Of a stretch of 64,000 nucleotides of DNA, positions 34,283-44,298 are shown in pieces. How positions within the stretch are numbered: the stretch's first letter is position 1; every line of letters begins with the position of its first letter. Under the pieces are notes generated by a model. That model was not told the origin of the DNA. It made no database searches and saw only the letters and a program-made list of their open reading frames with translations. This DNA is from Cryobacterium arcticum. GTDB taxonomy: Bacteria > Actinomycetota > Actinomycetes > Actinomycetales > Microbacteriaceae. The position numbers and the translations under genes were made by a program. The stretch is taken from positions 620,001 through 684,000 of the forward strand of contig NZ_CP016282.1 of assembly GCF_001679725.1 (NCBI RefSeq). Direction: 5' to 3'.

Positions 34283-36169
34283 ATGACCGTCACCCACCCC
34301 GGCCAGAGCCGCATCCGGGCCCACGCCGCCCACTCTACCGAGACCACCGTGCCCACCGCCTACGGGGCGCCCACCGGCACCACCGACCCCGCGCTGCAGG
34401 CCTGGGTCGACGAGATCGCCCGCCTCACCCAGCCGGACGCCATCGTCTGGTGCACCGGCACTGCCCAGGAGGCCGACACTCTCTCGAAGCAGCTCGTCGC
34501 CGAGGGCAAGCTCATCCGGCTCAACCCGGAGTGGCGGCCGAACAGCTTCCTCGCCCGCACCAGCCCGAGTGACGTGGCCCGGGTGGAGGACCGCACGTTC
34601 ATCTGCTCTACCCACCGTGACGACGCCGGCCCGACGAACAACTGGGCCGAACCCGGCCGGATGCGCGCCGAACTGGGCGCCGTCTTCACCGGCAGCATGC
34701 GCGGCCGCACGATGTACGTCGTGCCGTTCTCGATGGGCCCGCTCGGCGGCCCCATCTCGCAGCTCGGCGTTGAGCTCACCGACTCGCCCTACGTGGTGCT
34801 CAACATGGGCATCATGACCCGGATGGGCCAGGCCGTGCTGCGCCTGATCGAGGCGGGCACGCCGTGGGTGCGCACCGTACACAGCGTGGGCTTCCCGCTC
34901 GTGAACAAGGCGGGCATCCGCCGCGCCGATGTCACCTGGCCCAGCAACGACACCAAGTACATCGTGCAATTCCCGGAGGACCGTGAGGTGTGGTCGTTCG
35001 GGTCCGGCTACGGCGGCAACGCGCTGCTGTCGAAGAAGTCGTTCGCGCTGCGGATCGCCTCGGTGATGGCTCGCGACGAGGGCTGGCTGGCCGAGCACAT
35101 GCTGCTGATCAAGGTCACCTCGCCCGAGGGCGGCACCTACCACGTGGCCGCCGCGTTCCCTTCGGCCTGCGGCAAGACCAACCTGTCGATGCTCAAGCCC
35201 ACCGTGCCCGGCTGGACCGTGGAGACCATCGGCGACGACATCGCCTGGCTGCGCCCCGGCAGCGACGGCCGGCTCTGGGCGATCAACCCGGAGGCCGGGT
35301 TCTTCGGCGTCGCTCCCGGCACCGGCGAGACCACCAACCCCACCGCCGTGCAGACGGTGTGGGGCAACACCATCTTCACCAACGTCGCCCTGCGCGACGA
35401 CGGCGATGTCTGGTGGGAGGGCCTCACCGACACCCCGCCGGCGCACCTCACCGACTGGGAGGGCAAGTCCTGGACCCCCGACAGCGGCCGGCCCGCCGCG
35501 CACCCCAACTCCAGGTTCACCGTTCCCGCAGCGCAGTGCCCGTCCATCGCCGACAGCTGGGAAGATATCGGCGGGGTGCCCATCGACGCGATCATGTTCG
35601 GCGGCCGCCGCGCCACCAACGTGCCGCTCGTCGCCGAGGCCCGCAGCTGGAAGCACGGCGTGTTCATGGGTGCCACCATCTCGTCGGAGAAGACCGCCGC
35701 CGCCGAGGGTACCGTGGGGGAGTTGCGCCGCGACCCCTTCGCGATGCTGCCCTTCTGCGGCTACAACATGGCCGACTACTGGGCGCACTGGTTGCGTGTC
35801 GGCCGGGGCCTCGGCGCGCAGGCACCCGCGGTCTTCCAGGTCAACTGGTTCCGCAAAGGCGAGGACGGCAGCTTCCTCTGGCCCGGCTTCGGTGAGAATT
35901 CGCGGGTGCTCGAGTGGATCATCCGCCGGGTCGAGGGGGCGGCGGAAGCCGTCGACACCCCGATTGGGCTGCTGCCGGTGGAGGGTGCGCTCAACGTCGA
36001 CGGACTCGATGTGAGCCCGGATGCGCTCGAGCAGCTGTTCCGCATCGACCCGGCCTCCTGGCTGGCCGAGTGCGATCTCACCGAGGCGTTCTTCGCCCGG
36101 TTCGGCAGCCGGGTACCCGCGGCGCTGCACGCCGAACTGGCGAGCGTGCGCTACCACCTCTCCGCCTAG
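34283..36169 (+). CDS. pckG: Phosphoenolpyruvate carboxykinase (GTP)
   Basis: 628 residues from ATG 34283 (AGGAAGG seven bases upstream). The GTP-class signature [13 protein letters not shown] holds the P-loop with the reactive Cys296. The N-terminal oxaloacetate-site residues ([26 protein letters not shown]) are present and full length is normal for the family. It converts oxaloacetate and GTP to PEP, the entry step of gluconeogenesis. Divergence from the RamB-like regulator suggests carbon-source control. Confidence 0.97.
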   Translation: MTVTHPGQSRIRAHAAHSTETTVPTAYGAPTGTTDPALQAWVDEIARLTQPDAIVWCTGTAQEADTLSKQLVAEGKLIRLNPEWRPNSFLARTSPSDVARVEDRTFICSTHRDDAGPTNNWAEPGRMRAELGAVFTGSMRGRTMYVVPFSMGPLGGPISQLGVELTDSPYVVLNMGIMTRMGQAVLRLIEAGTPWVRTVHSVGFPLVNKAGIRRADVTWPSNDTKYIVQFPEDREVWSFGSGYGGNALLSKKSFALRIASVMARDEGWLAEHMLLIKVTSPEGGTYHVAAAFPSACGKTNLSMLKPTVPGWTVETIGDDIAWLRPGSDGRLWAINPEAGFFGVAPGTGETTNPTAVQTVWGNTIFTNVALRDDGDVWWEGLTDTPPAHLTDWEGKSWTPDSGRPAAHPNSRFTVPAAQCPSIADSWEDIGGVPIDAIMFGGRRATNVPLVAEARSWKHGVFMGATISSEKTAAAEGTVGELRRDPFAMLPFCGYNMADYWAHWLRVGRGLGAQAPAVFQVNWFRKGEDGSFLWPGFGENSRVLEWIIRRVEGAAEAVDTPIGLLPVEGALNVDGLDVSPDALEQLFRIDPASWLAECDLTEAFFARFGSRVPAALHAELASVRYHLSA

Positions 36170-36212
36170 CGGGCCGCGGCACGGTGAGCCGTCTCGGGTA
36201 ACTGACCCCTTC

Positions 36213-37293
36213 GTCGGTCGAGACCTCGAGACCTCGTGAGTGGTGTCGCGAACGTGTGTGGCTCGCGGGATCTCGACAGGCTCGATCAGCGTATGGGTCG
36301 CGCCCGTCTCGTCGGTCGAGCTTGTCGAGACCTGGTGAGCGTTGTCGCGAACGTGTTTGGCGCGCGGGATCTCGACAGGCTCGATCAGCGTGTGGGTCGC
36401 GCCTGTCTCGTCGGTCGAGCTTGTCGAGACCTCGTGACCGTTGTCGCGAACGTGTTCGGCTCGCGGGATCTCGACAGGCTCGATCAGCGTATGGGTCGCG
36501 CCTGTTTCGTCGGTCGAGCTTGTCGAGACCTGGTGAGTGGTGTCGCGAACGTGTTTGGCGCGCGGGATCTCGACGGGCTCGGTCAGCGTGTGGGTCGCGC
36601 CTGTCTCGTCGGTCGAGCTTGTCGAGACCTCGTGACCGTTGTCGCGAACGTGTTCGGCTCGCGGGATCTCGACAGGCTCGATCAGCGTATGGGTCGCGCC
36701 TGTTTCGTCGGTCGAGCTTGTCGAGACCTGGTGAGTGGTGTCGCGAACGTGTTTGGCGCGCGGGATCTCGACGGGCTCGGTCAGCGTGTGGGTCGCGCCT
36801 GTCTCGTCGGTCGAGCTTGTCGAGACCTGGTGAGTGGTGTCGCGAACGTGTCTGGCGCGCGGGATCTCGACGGGCTCGATCAGCGTGTGGGTCGCGCCTG
36901 TCTCGTCGGTCGAGCTTGTCGAGAGCTGGTGAGCGTTGTCGCGAACGTGTTCGGCTGGCGGGATCTCGACAGGCTCGATCAGCGTGTGGGTCGCGCCCGT
37001 CTCGTCGGTCGAGCTTGTCGAGACCTCGTGAGCGTTGTCGCGAACGTGCGCACCTCGCGGGATCTCGACGGGCTCGACCAGCGTGTGGGTCGCGCCTGTC
37101 TCGTCGGTCGAGCTTGTCGAGACCTCGTGAGCGTTGTCGCGAACGTGTTCGGCTCGCGGGATCTCGACAGGCTCGATCAGCGTATGGGTCGCGCCCGTCT
37201 CGTCGGTCGAGCTTGTCGAGACCTCGTGAGCGTTGTCGCGAACGTGCGCACCTCGCGGGATCTCGACGGGCTCGATCAGCGGAGGGGTTGCGC
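36213..37293. repeat. Tandem array of a 99-bp unit, about 11 copies
   Basis: Units begin with GTCGGTCGAG at 36213 and then every 99 bp from 36311 to 37202; the first is 98 bp and the last fades near 37281-37293. Each unit holds TCGAGCTTGTCGAGA (first at 36316-36330) and, 54 bp later, TCTCGACAGGCTCGA, which are complementary with one G-T pair, so each unit can fold as a 15-bp stem. Because 99 is divisible by three, three of six frames stay open through the array. I regard it as noncoding. It fills most of the 1184-bp gap between PEPCK and alpha-mannosidase; 37294-37353 holds the mannosidase ribosome site. Confidence 0.92.
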
Positions 37294-37353
37294 CGGCCAA
37301 TCCGTCACCCGCGCCCGCGGATCGGGCTATGGTGCGCTCGAGCGGAGGCACGC

Positions 37354-40300
37354 ATGCATCACAACGAACGGCTGCACGACGAACGACTCTACCGGGTCCT
37401 GCGGGAGCGGCTGCTGCCCGCCGTCTACCGGGCGCGGCATCCGCTGACGATCACCGCATGGTCGGCGGATGCCTCCCCGGGCGCGTCGGTGACCGACCCG
37501 CCCGTGCGGTTCGCGGAGGCCGTGGCCCAGAACTTCGCCCCGATCGAGCCCGGCGCCCGGTGGGGCACGGCCTGGGGCAGCACCTGGTTGCACGTCACCG
37601 GGGTGGTGCCGGCCGCGTGGGCCGAGAGCCGCGGCACCGAGCCGGAGCTGGTCGTCGACCTCGGTTTCACCGCCGCGATCCCCGGGTTCCAGGCCGAGGG
37701 CCTCGTCTATGCCGCCGACGGCCGGGTGGTCAAGGGGCTGCAGTCGCTCAACCGCTGGGTGCCGCTGCCGGCCATGACTCCCGACGACGACGGCACCTCC
37801 CCGGCGGCCGGCGCCACGAGCCCGGGTGGCGTGATCGACCTCTACATCGAGGCCGCGTCGAACCCCGACCTCGTGCACGACTTCACCTTTGCTCCCACAC
37901 CGCTCGGCGACCCCGCCACCCTCGGCACCGATCCGCTGTACACGCTCGGCCGGATCGACGTAGCCCTGCGCGACCTCGAGGTGTGGAACCTGGTGCAGGA
38001 CATCCGGGCGCTCGACGGCCTGCAGGGGGAACTGCCGGCGGCCTCCACGAGGCGCGCCCAGCTGCGGGCCGGGCTGGCCCGCTGCCTGGACCGGCTGGAC
38101 CCGGACGACGTGGCCGGCACCGCGCCCGCCGCCCGGGCCGAACTGGCGCCGCTGCTGGAGCGCCCCGCGGCCGCCAGCGCCCATCACGTGCACGCCGTCG
38201 GGCATGCGCACATCGACAGCGCCTGGCTCTGGCCGCTGCGGGAAACCCCGCGGAAGGTCTCCCGCACCCTCGCCAACGTGCTGGCGCTCGCCGAGGGCAA
38301 CCCCGACTTTCACTTCGGCATGTCGTCGGCGCAGCAGTTCGCCTGGGTGAAGGAGCACGACCCGGAGCTGTTCGCCCGGGTGCGCGCGGCCGTCGCGGCC
38401 GGCACCATCGTGCCGGTCGGCGGCATGTGGGTGGAGTCCGACACCAATCTGCCCGGCGGTGAAGCACTGGTGCGGCAGTTCGTGGCCGGGCAACGGTTCT
38501 TTCGCGAGGAGTTCGGCTGGGAACCCCGGGCGGTGTGGTTGCCCGACTCGTTCGGGTATTCGGCCGCGTTCCCGCAGATCGCCAGGCTCGCGGGGATGCG
38601 CTGGTTCCTCACCCAGAAGCTGTCCTGGAGCGACACCAATGTGTTCCCGCACCACACCTTCAGTTGGGAGGGCATCGACGGCAGCCGCATCTTCACCCAT
38701 TTCCCGCCGGTGGCCGACTACAACGCCGAGCTGAGCGCCGCCGAACTGGCCCGGGCCGAGCGCCTCTTCGCCGAGAAGGCCGCGGCCACGCTCTCGCTGG
38801 TGCCGTTCGGCTGGGGCGACGGCGGGGGCGGCCCGACCCGGGAGATGCTCGCGGCCGCCCGCCGCACCCGGAACCTCGAGGGGTCGCCCACCGTGGAGCT
38901 GTCGACTCCGCAGGCCTTCTTCGCGGCGGCCGAGGCGGAGCATCCGTCGCCGCCGGTGTGGTCGGGGGAGCTGTACCTGGAGTTCCACCGCGGCACCTAC
39001 ACCTCGCAGGCCCGCACCAAACGGGGCAACCGGCAGAGCGAGAGGCTGCTGCGCGAGGCCGAGCTGTGGGCGGCGACGGCCGCCGTGCGCACCGGCGCCG
39101 CCTACCCCTACGCCGCCCTCGAGCAGGCCTGGCAGACGGTGCTGCTCCTGCAGTTCCACGACATCCTGCCCGGCACCTCGATCACCTGGGTACACCAGGA
39201 GGCCGAACGGCTGCACGCCCGCACGGACCGGACGCTCACGGCCATCATCGACGAGGCCGTACGCGCCATCGCCGGGCCCGGCAGTCGGCGGCTGCGCCTG
39301 AACGCCGGCCCCTACGCGGTGGACGGCGTGCCCGGGCTCGGCGCCGATTCCGACGGCGCACCCCCGGTTCCCGGCTATGCAGCGGCCCTGATCGAGCACA
39401 GCCCGGCGGGCCTCGTGCTGCGGAACGGCCTGATCGCCGTCACCATCGACGCCGACGGGCTGATCCCGTCACTGCGGGACGTGCTCGCCGACCGGGAACT
39501 CATCCCGGCCGGCAGCCGCGGCAACCTGCTACAACTGCACCGCGACACCCCCACCCGGTGGGATGCCTGGGACATCGACGAACATCACCGCCGCACCGTC
39601 ACCGACCTCACCGAGGCCGACGTGGTCGAGGCGCTCGTGGACAGCGACGACGTCGTGGGGGTGCGGGTCGTGCGCACCTTCGGCCGCTCCCGGGTGGAGC
39701 AGCAGCTCACCTTGCGCGCCGGCTCGGCCACGCTGGATGTGCGCCTGGTGGTCGACTGGTACGAACGGCAGAAGCTGCTGCGGCTGGTGTTCCCGTTCGA
39801 CGTGCAGGCCGACCGGGCCGCGTCCGAGATCCAATTCGGCCACGTCTTCCGCCCCACGCATGCCAACACCACTTGGGATGCGGCCCGGTTCGAGACCGTG
39901 GCGCACCGGTGGGTGCACGTGGGCGAGCCCGGCTACGGGGTGGCGGTGGCGAACGACTCCACCCACGGGCACGCGATCGACCGCACGCCGCCCGGTGCCG
40001 TGAAACCGGACCGTGCCGAGCACGACCCGGCGGATGCTGCCGATGCGGTGGGCACCCCGGCCGCCCAAACGGGTGCGGAACGCAGCGGCACGACGGTGCG
40101 GCTCAGCCTGCTGCGCGCCCCGGTCTACCCCGACCCGACCGCCGATCAGGGCCGCCATGAGCTGCGGGTGGCGGTGCGCCCGGCCGCCGGCATCCCCGAG
40201 GCCGTCGCCGAGGGCTACCGGCTCAATGTGCCACTCCGAACGGTCACCGGAGTCGGCGCCGTCGGCATCGAGCCGCTCCTCCGGCTGGACAACCCCGCGG

Positions 40301-40590
40301 TGGTCGTGGAGGCGGTCAAGCTGGCGGACGACCAGAGCGGCGACCTCATCGTGCGGCTCTACGAGGCGCACGGCAACCGGTCGACGGCCCGGCTCATCCG
40401 TCACTTCGAGGCAACGGATGTGGTGGAAACCGACCTGCTCGAGCGCCCCCTCGCCGTATCCCGCGTCGAGCTCGCCGCCGGAGCGCCCCTGGCCGAGGAG
40501 TCCTCCGGGGTGCCTGCCGGGCCTTCCCGCGAGCTGATCCTCACCCTGCGGCCGTTCGAGATCGTCACGTTGCGCTTCCGCCGCCCCTGA
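37354..40590 (+). CDS. GH38 alpha-mannosidase
   Basis: 1078 residues from ATG 37354 (GGAGG five bases upstream); the open frame runs back through the repeat array but that part is not coding. Zinc ligands His284 or His286 and Asp288 in GHAHIDSAW and the nucleophile Asp398 in LPDSFG identify the catalytic barrel. Helical and large beta domains follow to the C-terminus. No signal peptide, so it is cytosolic. It removes alpha-linked mannose from imported or recycled glycans. No transporter lies beside it. Confidence 0.93.
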   Translation: MHHNERLHDERLYRVLRERLLPAVYRARHPLTITAWSADASPGASVTDPPVRFAEAVAQNFAPIEPGARWGTAWGSTWLHVTGVVPAAWAESRGTEPELVVDLGFTAAIPGFQAEGLVYAADGRVVKGLQSLNRWVPLPAMTPDDDGTSPAAGATSPGGVIDLYIEAASNPDLVHDFTFAPTPLGDPATLGTDPLYTLGRIDVALRDLEVWNLVQDIRALDGLQGELPAASTRRAQLRAGLARCLDRLDPDDVAGTAPAARAELAPLLERPAAASAHHVHAVGHAHIDSAWLWPLRETPRKVSRTLANVLALAEGNPDFHFGMSSAQQFAWVKEHDPELFARVRAAVAAGTIVPVGGMWVESDTNLPGGEALVRQFVAGQRFFREEFGWEPRAVWLPDSFGYSAAFPQIARLAGMRWFLTQKLSWSDTNVFPHHTFSWEGIDGSRIFTHFPPVADYNAELSAAELARAERLFAEKAAATLSLVPFGWGDGGGGPTREMLAAARRTRNLEGSPTVELSTPQAFFAAAEAEHPSPPVWSGELYLEFHRGTYTSQARTKRGNRQSERLLREAELWAATAAVRTGAAYPYAALEQAWQTVLLLQFHDILPGTSITWVHQEAERLHARTDRTLTAIIDEAVRAIAGPGSRRLRLNAGPYAVDGVPGLGADSDGAPPVPGYAAALIEHSPAGLVLRNGLIAVTIDADGLIPSLRDVLADRELIPAGSRGNLLQLHRDTPTRWDAWDIDEHHRRTVTDLTEADVVEALVDSDDVVGVRVVRTFGRSRVEQQLTLRAGSATLDVRLVVDWYERQKLLRLVFPFDVQADRAASEIQFGHVFRPTHANTTWDAARFETVAHRWVHVGEPGYGVAVANDSTHGHAIDRTPPGAVKPDRAEHDPADAADAVGTPAAQTGAERSGTTVRLSLLRAPVYPDPTADQGRHELRVAVRPAAGIPEAVAEGYRLNVPLRTVTGVGAVGIEPLLRLDNPAVVVEAVKLADDQSGDLIVRLYEAHGNRSTARLIRHFEATDVVETDLLERPLAVSRVELAAGAPLAEESSGVPAGPSRELILTLRPFEIVTLRFRRP

Positions 40591-40621
40591 GCCCGTGAGC
40601 GAGCGCCGACGCCGACTACGC

Positions 40622-40678
40622 CGACTTGCCGGAAACTGCCCCTTCGCGCCTGCTGAGACGGCACTTTTCGGCAACTCG
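40622..40678. repeat. Intergenic inverted repeat (element B)
   Basis: The 19-base arm 40622-40640 pairs with 40660-40678 with three mismatches, loop about 19 bases. It lies between the convergent alpha-mannosidase and ABC exporter genes and may stop transcription from both sides. Its core TTGCCG/CGGCAA differs from the other hairpin families in the window. Confidence 0.65.
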
Positions 40679-40698
40679 CGGGCACTCCGCGTGGGCGC

Positions 40699-42711
40699 CT
40701 AGACGAGCAGCTGGTGCTTGGCCAGGTCGCGGTAGAGCGGCGTGGACACGACGAGTTCGGAGTGGGTTCCGGTGCCCACCACCTCGCCGTGGTCGAGCAC
40801 CACGATCTGGTCGGAGTCGACGACGGTGGAGAGCCGGTGCGCGATCACGATCAGCGTGCGATCGACGGCCACCGCGTCGATGGCCTCCCGCATCAGCTGC
40901 TCATTCATGCCGTCCAGGCTGGACGTGGACTCGTCGAGCAGCAGGATCGGCGGCGCCGCGAGCAGCGCGCGGGCGATGGCCAGGCGCTGGCGCTCGCCGC
41001 CGGAGAGCTTGACGCCGTCCTCCCCGACCGCGGCGGCCAGGCCGGCCGGGTCGCGGTCGAGCACCTCGCCGAGGTTCACGGCGTGCAGCACGGCCACGCA
41101 CTCCTCGTCGGTGGCGTCGGGCGTGGCGAGGGTGAGGTTGTCGCGCAGCGACCCGGCCAGCACCGGAGCGTCCTGCTCCACGTAGCCGATCTGGCTGCGC
41201 AGGTCCGTGCGGTCCAGGCTGCGGATGTCGAGGCCGCCGAGCCGCACCACGCCCGAGTCGGCGTCGTAGAACCGCTCGATCAGCGCGAGGATGGTGCTCT
41301 TGCCGGCGCCAGAGGGCCCGACGAGGGCGGTGCGGAGGCCGCGCGGGGCGCTGAACGAGACGCCGCGCAGCACGGGCTGGCGTTCGGCTGCCGCGGTGGT
41401 CTCCCCGGCCGGGGCCACACCGTCCGTGCCGCCGAACTCGGTGGTGGCGTCGGGGGTGGTGCCGTCTTCAGCGGCGAGAACCGCCTGGGCCACCGGGCCC
41501 GGGCGCACGAGCGGCTCGCCGGTGACGGCATCCGTCGTGGCGGCCACGGTGGGCGCGTAGTGGAAGCGCACGTCCTCGAACGAGATCGCCGGCGCTTGCG
41601 GGTTGACCCGGGCGTTCGCGGCGCCGACCACGATCGCCAGCGGGGCGATGTCTCGGTCGAACTGGTCTTCGCTGGGCAGGTCGATGATCTCCTGGATGCG
41701 GCCGAGCGCGCCGAGCGCCGAGTTGATCGAGGTGATCGCCCCGAAGAACTGGCCCAGCGGCATGATCATCATGAACAGGAACAGGATGAACGCGACGAGG
41801 TTGGCGACCGTGATGCTCCCGTCGGCGACGCGGAAGCCGCCGACGCCGAGCACGACGAGCAGCGACACCTGCAGGGCGATGCCGGCGATGGGCACGACCA
41901 GGGCGGAGATCTTGGCGACCTTGATGCCCATCTGCCAGGCGCCCTCGGCGTCCTTCTCCACCACGGTGATCTCCCGGGCGGTGGCGTTCGCGGCGCGCAC
42001 CGTGCGCACGGCGCTGATGGCGCGTTCCACGCTCGCGGCGAGGTCGCCCACCTTGGTCTGCGCGGCCAGGCTGGCCGTGCGGATGCGCTGGCTGAGCAGA
42101 ACCACGGTGACCACGGAGACGCCGATCACGAGCACGGTCAGGCCCAGCAGCACCGGGTCGATGATGAGCATCGCGATGATGGCGCCGATGAAGGTGAGCG
42201 ACCCGCCGATGGCCTCGACGGCGCCCTGGGTGAGTACGGCGCGGAGCAGGGTGGTGTCCGAGCTCACCCGGGAGACCAGGTCCCCGGTGCGACGGGCGTC
42301 GAACTGGCTGATCGGCAGGTTGAGCATCCGCCCGATCAGGCGCTTACGGCTGGAGAGCACCACGCCCTCGCCGGTGCGCTGCAGCAGGTAGTGCTGGTAG
42401 CCGCTGATCAGCGCCGAGACCACGACAAGGGCCACGAGGGCGCCGACGATGCCGTCTAGCGGATTGCCCGCCTCGACGAGGGTGATGACCTGGCTCACGA
42501 GCAGCGGCTGCGCCAGGCTGGCCGCGGCGCCGAGCACGCTGAGCACCACGACCACGCTGAGCACGGCCTTGTGCTCGAAGAGGTAGGGCAACAGCTGGCT
42601 GAAGGATGCGCGCGGACCTTCGACGGGTGCGCCACGCCGACCCATCCGGGAGCGGGGCTTGGCTGCGGGGGTCTCGGACGAAGCGGTGCCGGGGGTAGTC
42701 GTACTCACCAC
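40699..42711 (-). CDS. ABC exporter, fused membrane domain and ATPase (MdlB/MsbA type)
   Basis: 670 residues. The six-helix exporter membrane domain spans about residues 30-330. An ATPase follows with Walker A GPSGAGKST, signature LSGGERQRL, Walker B ILLLDESTSSLD and switch His in IAHRLS. Between strand 1 of the ATPase and Walker A there is an extra 55-60 residue Ala/Thr/Gly/Pro-rich stretch (TTPDATTEFGG and onward), longer than usual. It likely exports a lipid or drug as a homodimer. Start is GTG 42711 or the adjacent GTG 42708; the ribosome site is weak. Confidence 0.9.
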   Translation of the reverse strand: MVSTTTPGTASSETPAAKPRSRMGRRGAPVEGPRASFSQLLPYLFEHKAVLSVVVVLSVLGAAASLAQPLLVSQVITLVEAGNPLDGIVGALVALVVVSALISGYQHYLLQRTGEGVVLSSRKRLIGRMLNLPISQFDARRTGDLVSRVSSDTTLLRAVLTQGAVEAIGGSLTFIGAIIAMLIIDPVLLGLTVLVIGVSVVTVVLLSQRIRTASLAAQTKVGDLAASVERAISAVRTVRAANATAREITVVEKDAEGAWQMGIKVAKISALVVPIAGIALQVSLLVVLGVGGFRVADGSITVANLVAFILFLFMMIMPLGQFFGAITSINSALGALGRIQEIIDLPSEDQFDRDIAPLAIVVGAANARVNPQAPAISFEDVRFHYAPTVAATTDAVTGEPLVRPGPVAQAVLAAEDGTTPDATTEFGGTDGVAPAGETTAAAERQPVLRGVSFSAPRGLRTALVGPSGAGKSTILALIERFYDADSGVVRLGGLDIRSLDRTDLRSQIGYVEQDAPVLAGSLRDNLTLATPDATDEECVAVLHAVNLGEVLDRDPAGLAAAVGEDGVKLSGGERQRLAIARALLAAPPILLLDESTSSLDGMNEQLMREAIDAVAVDRTLIVIAHRLSTVVDSDQIVVLDHGEVVGTGTHSELVVSTPLYRDLAKHQLLV

Positions 42712-42729
42712 TCGAGCTTAACCGCGATC

Positions 42730-42801
42730 CAGGTGCGCGAAAGCGGCCATGTGGCTGCCTCAGCGAACTGAGGCAGCACCATGACCGCCTTCGCGAACCT
42801 G
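42730..42801. repeat. Very long intergenic hairpin (element C)
   Basis: Arms of 34 bases (42730-42763 and 42768-42801) pair with five mismatches around a CGAA loop. The stem tip GCTGCCTCAG/CTGAGGCAGC is perfect. It lies between the MFS gene end (42815) and the ABC exporter start (42711), both on the minus strand, so it would appear in the 3' end of the MFS transcript or the exporter leader. Confidence 0.85.
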
Positions 42802-42814
42802 GGGTGGGTGACCC

Positions 42815-44170
42815 CTAGCGGTCCAGGTCGAGGTCGCGGGTTTCGCGGCTGAGGAACAGCGCCACCAGGGTGACCAGGCCCATCACCGAGAGATACATGC
42901 CCACCCAGAACGGGCTGCCGCCGCCGAGGGTCCACAGCCACACGGCGATGAACGGCGCCACGGCCGCACCGAGGATCGAGCTCATGTTGTACGCGAACGC
43001 CGAGCCGGTGTAACGCACATTGGTGGGGAACAGCTCAGGCAACAGGGCGCCCATCGGGCCGAACGTCATTCCCATCAGAGTGAAGCCCAGGATCAGGAAC
43101 ACCATCACGCCGATGAACCCGGCGCCCAGCAGCGGAACGAAGAGGAACCCGAACACCACGATGCCCGCGGTGACCCAGAGCAGCGTGCGGCGACGGCCGA
43201 ACCGGTCGGCCCAGGGCCCGGAGGCGAGGGTGAAGATGCCGAAGAACACCACGCCGGCGATCATCATGAGCACGAACGTCGTGTAGCTGTAGCCGAGACC
43301 GGCCACCGGCGCATCCGTTGCGGCACGGCCGTAGCTCAGGCTGAAGGTGGTCATCAGGTAGAACAGCACATAGGTGGCCAGCATGATGAACGTGCCCAGG
43401 ATGAGTTCGCGCCAGTTGGTCTTGAACACCGCGGCGAGCGGCAGCTTGGCCACCTTCTTGGTGGTGACGATCTTGGTGAACGAGTCGCTCTCCACCAGGC
43501 GCAGGCGCACCCACAGGCCGATGATCACCATGACGGCGCTGAACAGGAACGGAATCCGCCAGGCCCACTCGAGGAACGCGTCGGACGGCCGGGTCGGGTC
43601 GTCGGAGGGCAACAGCAGTGCGATGAGGAGGAACAGGCCGTTGGCGATGATGAAACCGAGCGGTGCACCCACCTGCGGGAAGGTGCCGTACCAGGCGCGC
43701 TTGCCCTTCGGCGCGTTCTCGGTGGCCACCAGGGCGGCACCGCTCCACTCGCCGCCGAGTGCGAAGCCCTGTGCGAGACGGAGAACCACCAGCATGGCCG
43801 GGGCGAACCAGCCCACCATCGAGTAGGTCGGCAGCACGCCGATGAGGAACGTCGCGATACCCATCGTGAGCAGAGCGCCGACGAGAGTGGCCTTGCGGCC
43901 CTTCCGGTCGCCGAAGTGACCGAAGAACAGGGCGCCGAGCGGGCGGGCCACCATGGCGGCGCCGAACACCGCGAACGAGGCCAGCAGGGCCGCGGTCTCG
44001 TTGCCGGTGGGGAAGAAGAGGTGCGGGAAGACGAGGACCGCCGCGGTGGCGTAGACGTAGAAGTCGTAGAACTCGATGGTGGTGCCGATGAGGCTGGCCA
44101 GGATGACGCGGCTGCGCGGATTCGCGGGCGCGGGAGCGGCGGAGGTGACCGCCGCGGTGGATGCAGACAT
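42815..44170 (-). CDS. MFS transporter, metabolite:H+ symporter (MHS) family
   Basis: 451 residues with 12 predicted helices. GTTIEFYDFYVYATAA at the start of helix 1, the loop GHFGDRKGRK and RLAQGFALGGEWSGAA are the typical signatures of MHS transporters of shikimate, proline/betaine, citrate or related acids. The substrate cannot be told from sequence. The upstream ribosome site is poor. It is followed by the hairpin at 42730-42801. Confidence 0.9.
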   Translation of the reverse strand: MSASTAAVTSAAPAPANPRSRVILASLIGTTIEFYDFYVYATAAVLVFPHLFFPTGNETAALLASFAVFGAAMVARPLGALFFGHFGDRKGRKATLVGALLTMGIATFLIGVLPTYSMVGWFAPAMLVVLRLAQGFALGGEWSGAALVATENAPKGKRAWYGTFPQVGAPLGFIIANGLFLLIALLLPSDDPTRPSDAFLEWAWRIPFLFSAVMVIIGLWVRLRLVESDSFTKIVTTKKVAKLPLAAVFKTNWRELILGTFIMLATYVLFYLMTTFSLSYGRAATDAPVAGLGYSYTTFVLMMIAGVVFFGIFTLASGPWADRFGRRRTLLWVTAGIVVFGFLFVPLLGAGFIGVMVFLILGFTLMGMTFGPMGALLPELFPTNVRYTGSAFAYNMSSILGAAVAPFIAVWLWTLGGGSPFWVGMYLSVMGLVTLVALFLSRETRDLDLDR

Positions 44171-44298
44171 GGGGAAACGGCGCTTTCACAAAGAGAGATG
44201 GCGGGGCTGGCGTTCGGCGCGCGGCGGCGGTCAGTCGACTGGGGCGAACGTGAGACGGTGCAATGAGAGGGGGCCGCTTGTGGCGGCCCTGATTCACC

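Noticed and set aside
36213..37293. CRISPR array
   Set aside because: The period is regular, but the whole 99-bp unit is conserved, with no unique spacers of 30-40 bp and no cas genes nearby.
34196..37351. Very long minus-strand frame with 33-residue repeats
   Set aside because: It is open only because the 99-bp repeat period is divisible by three and then runs antisense through the secure PEPCK gene. Two plus-strand frames are open across the array as well, so there is no frame preference.
36256..37353. N-terminal extension of the alpha-mannosidase into the repeat array
   Set aside because: The extension is Arg/Ser-rich repeat translation. A GGAGG site with ideal spacing marks ATG 37354 as the start, and the family begins there.
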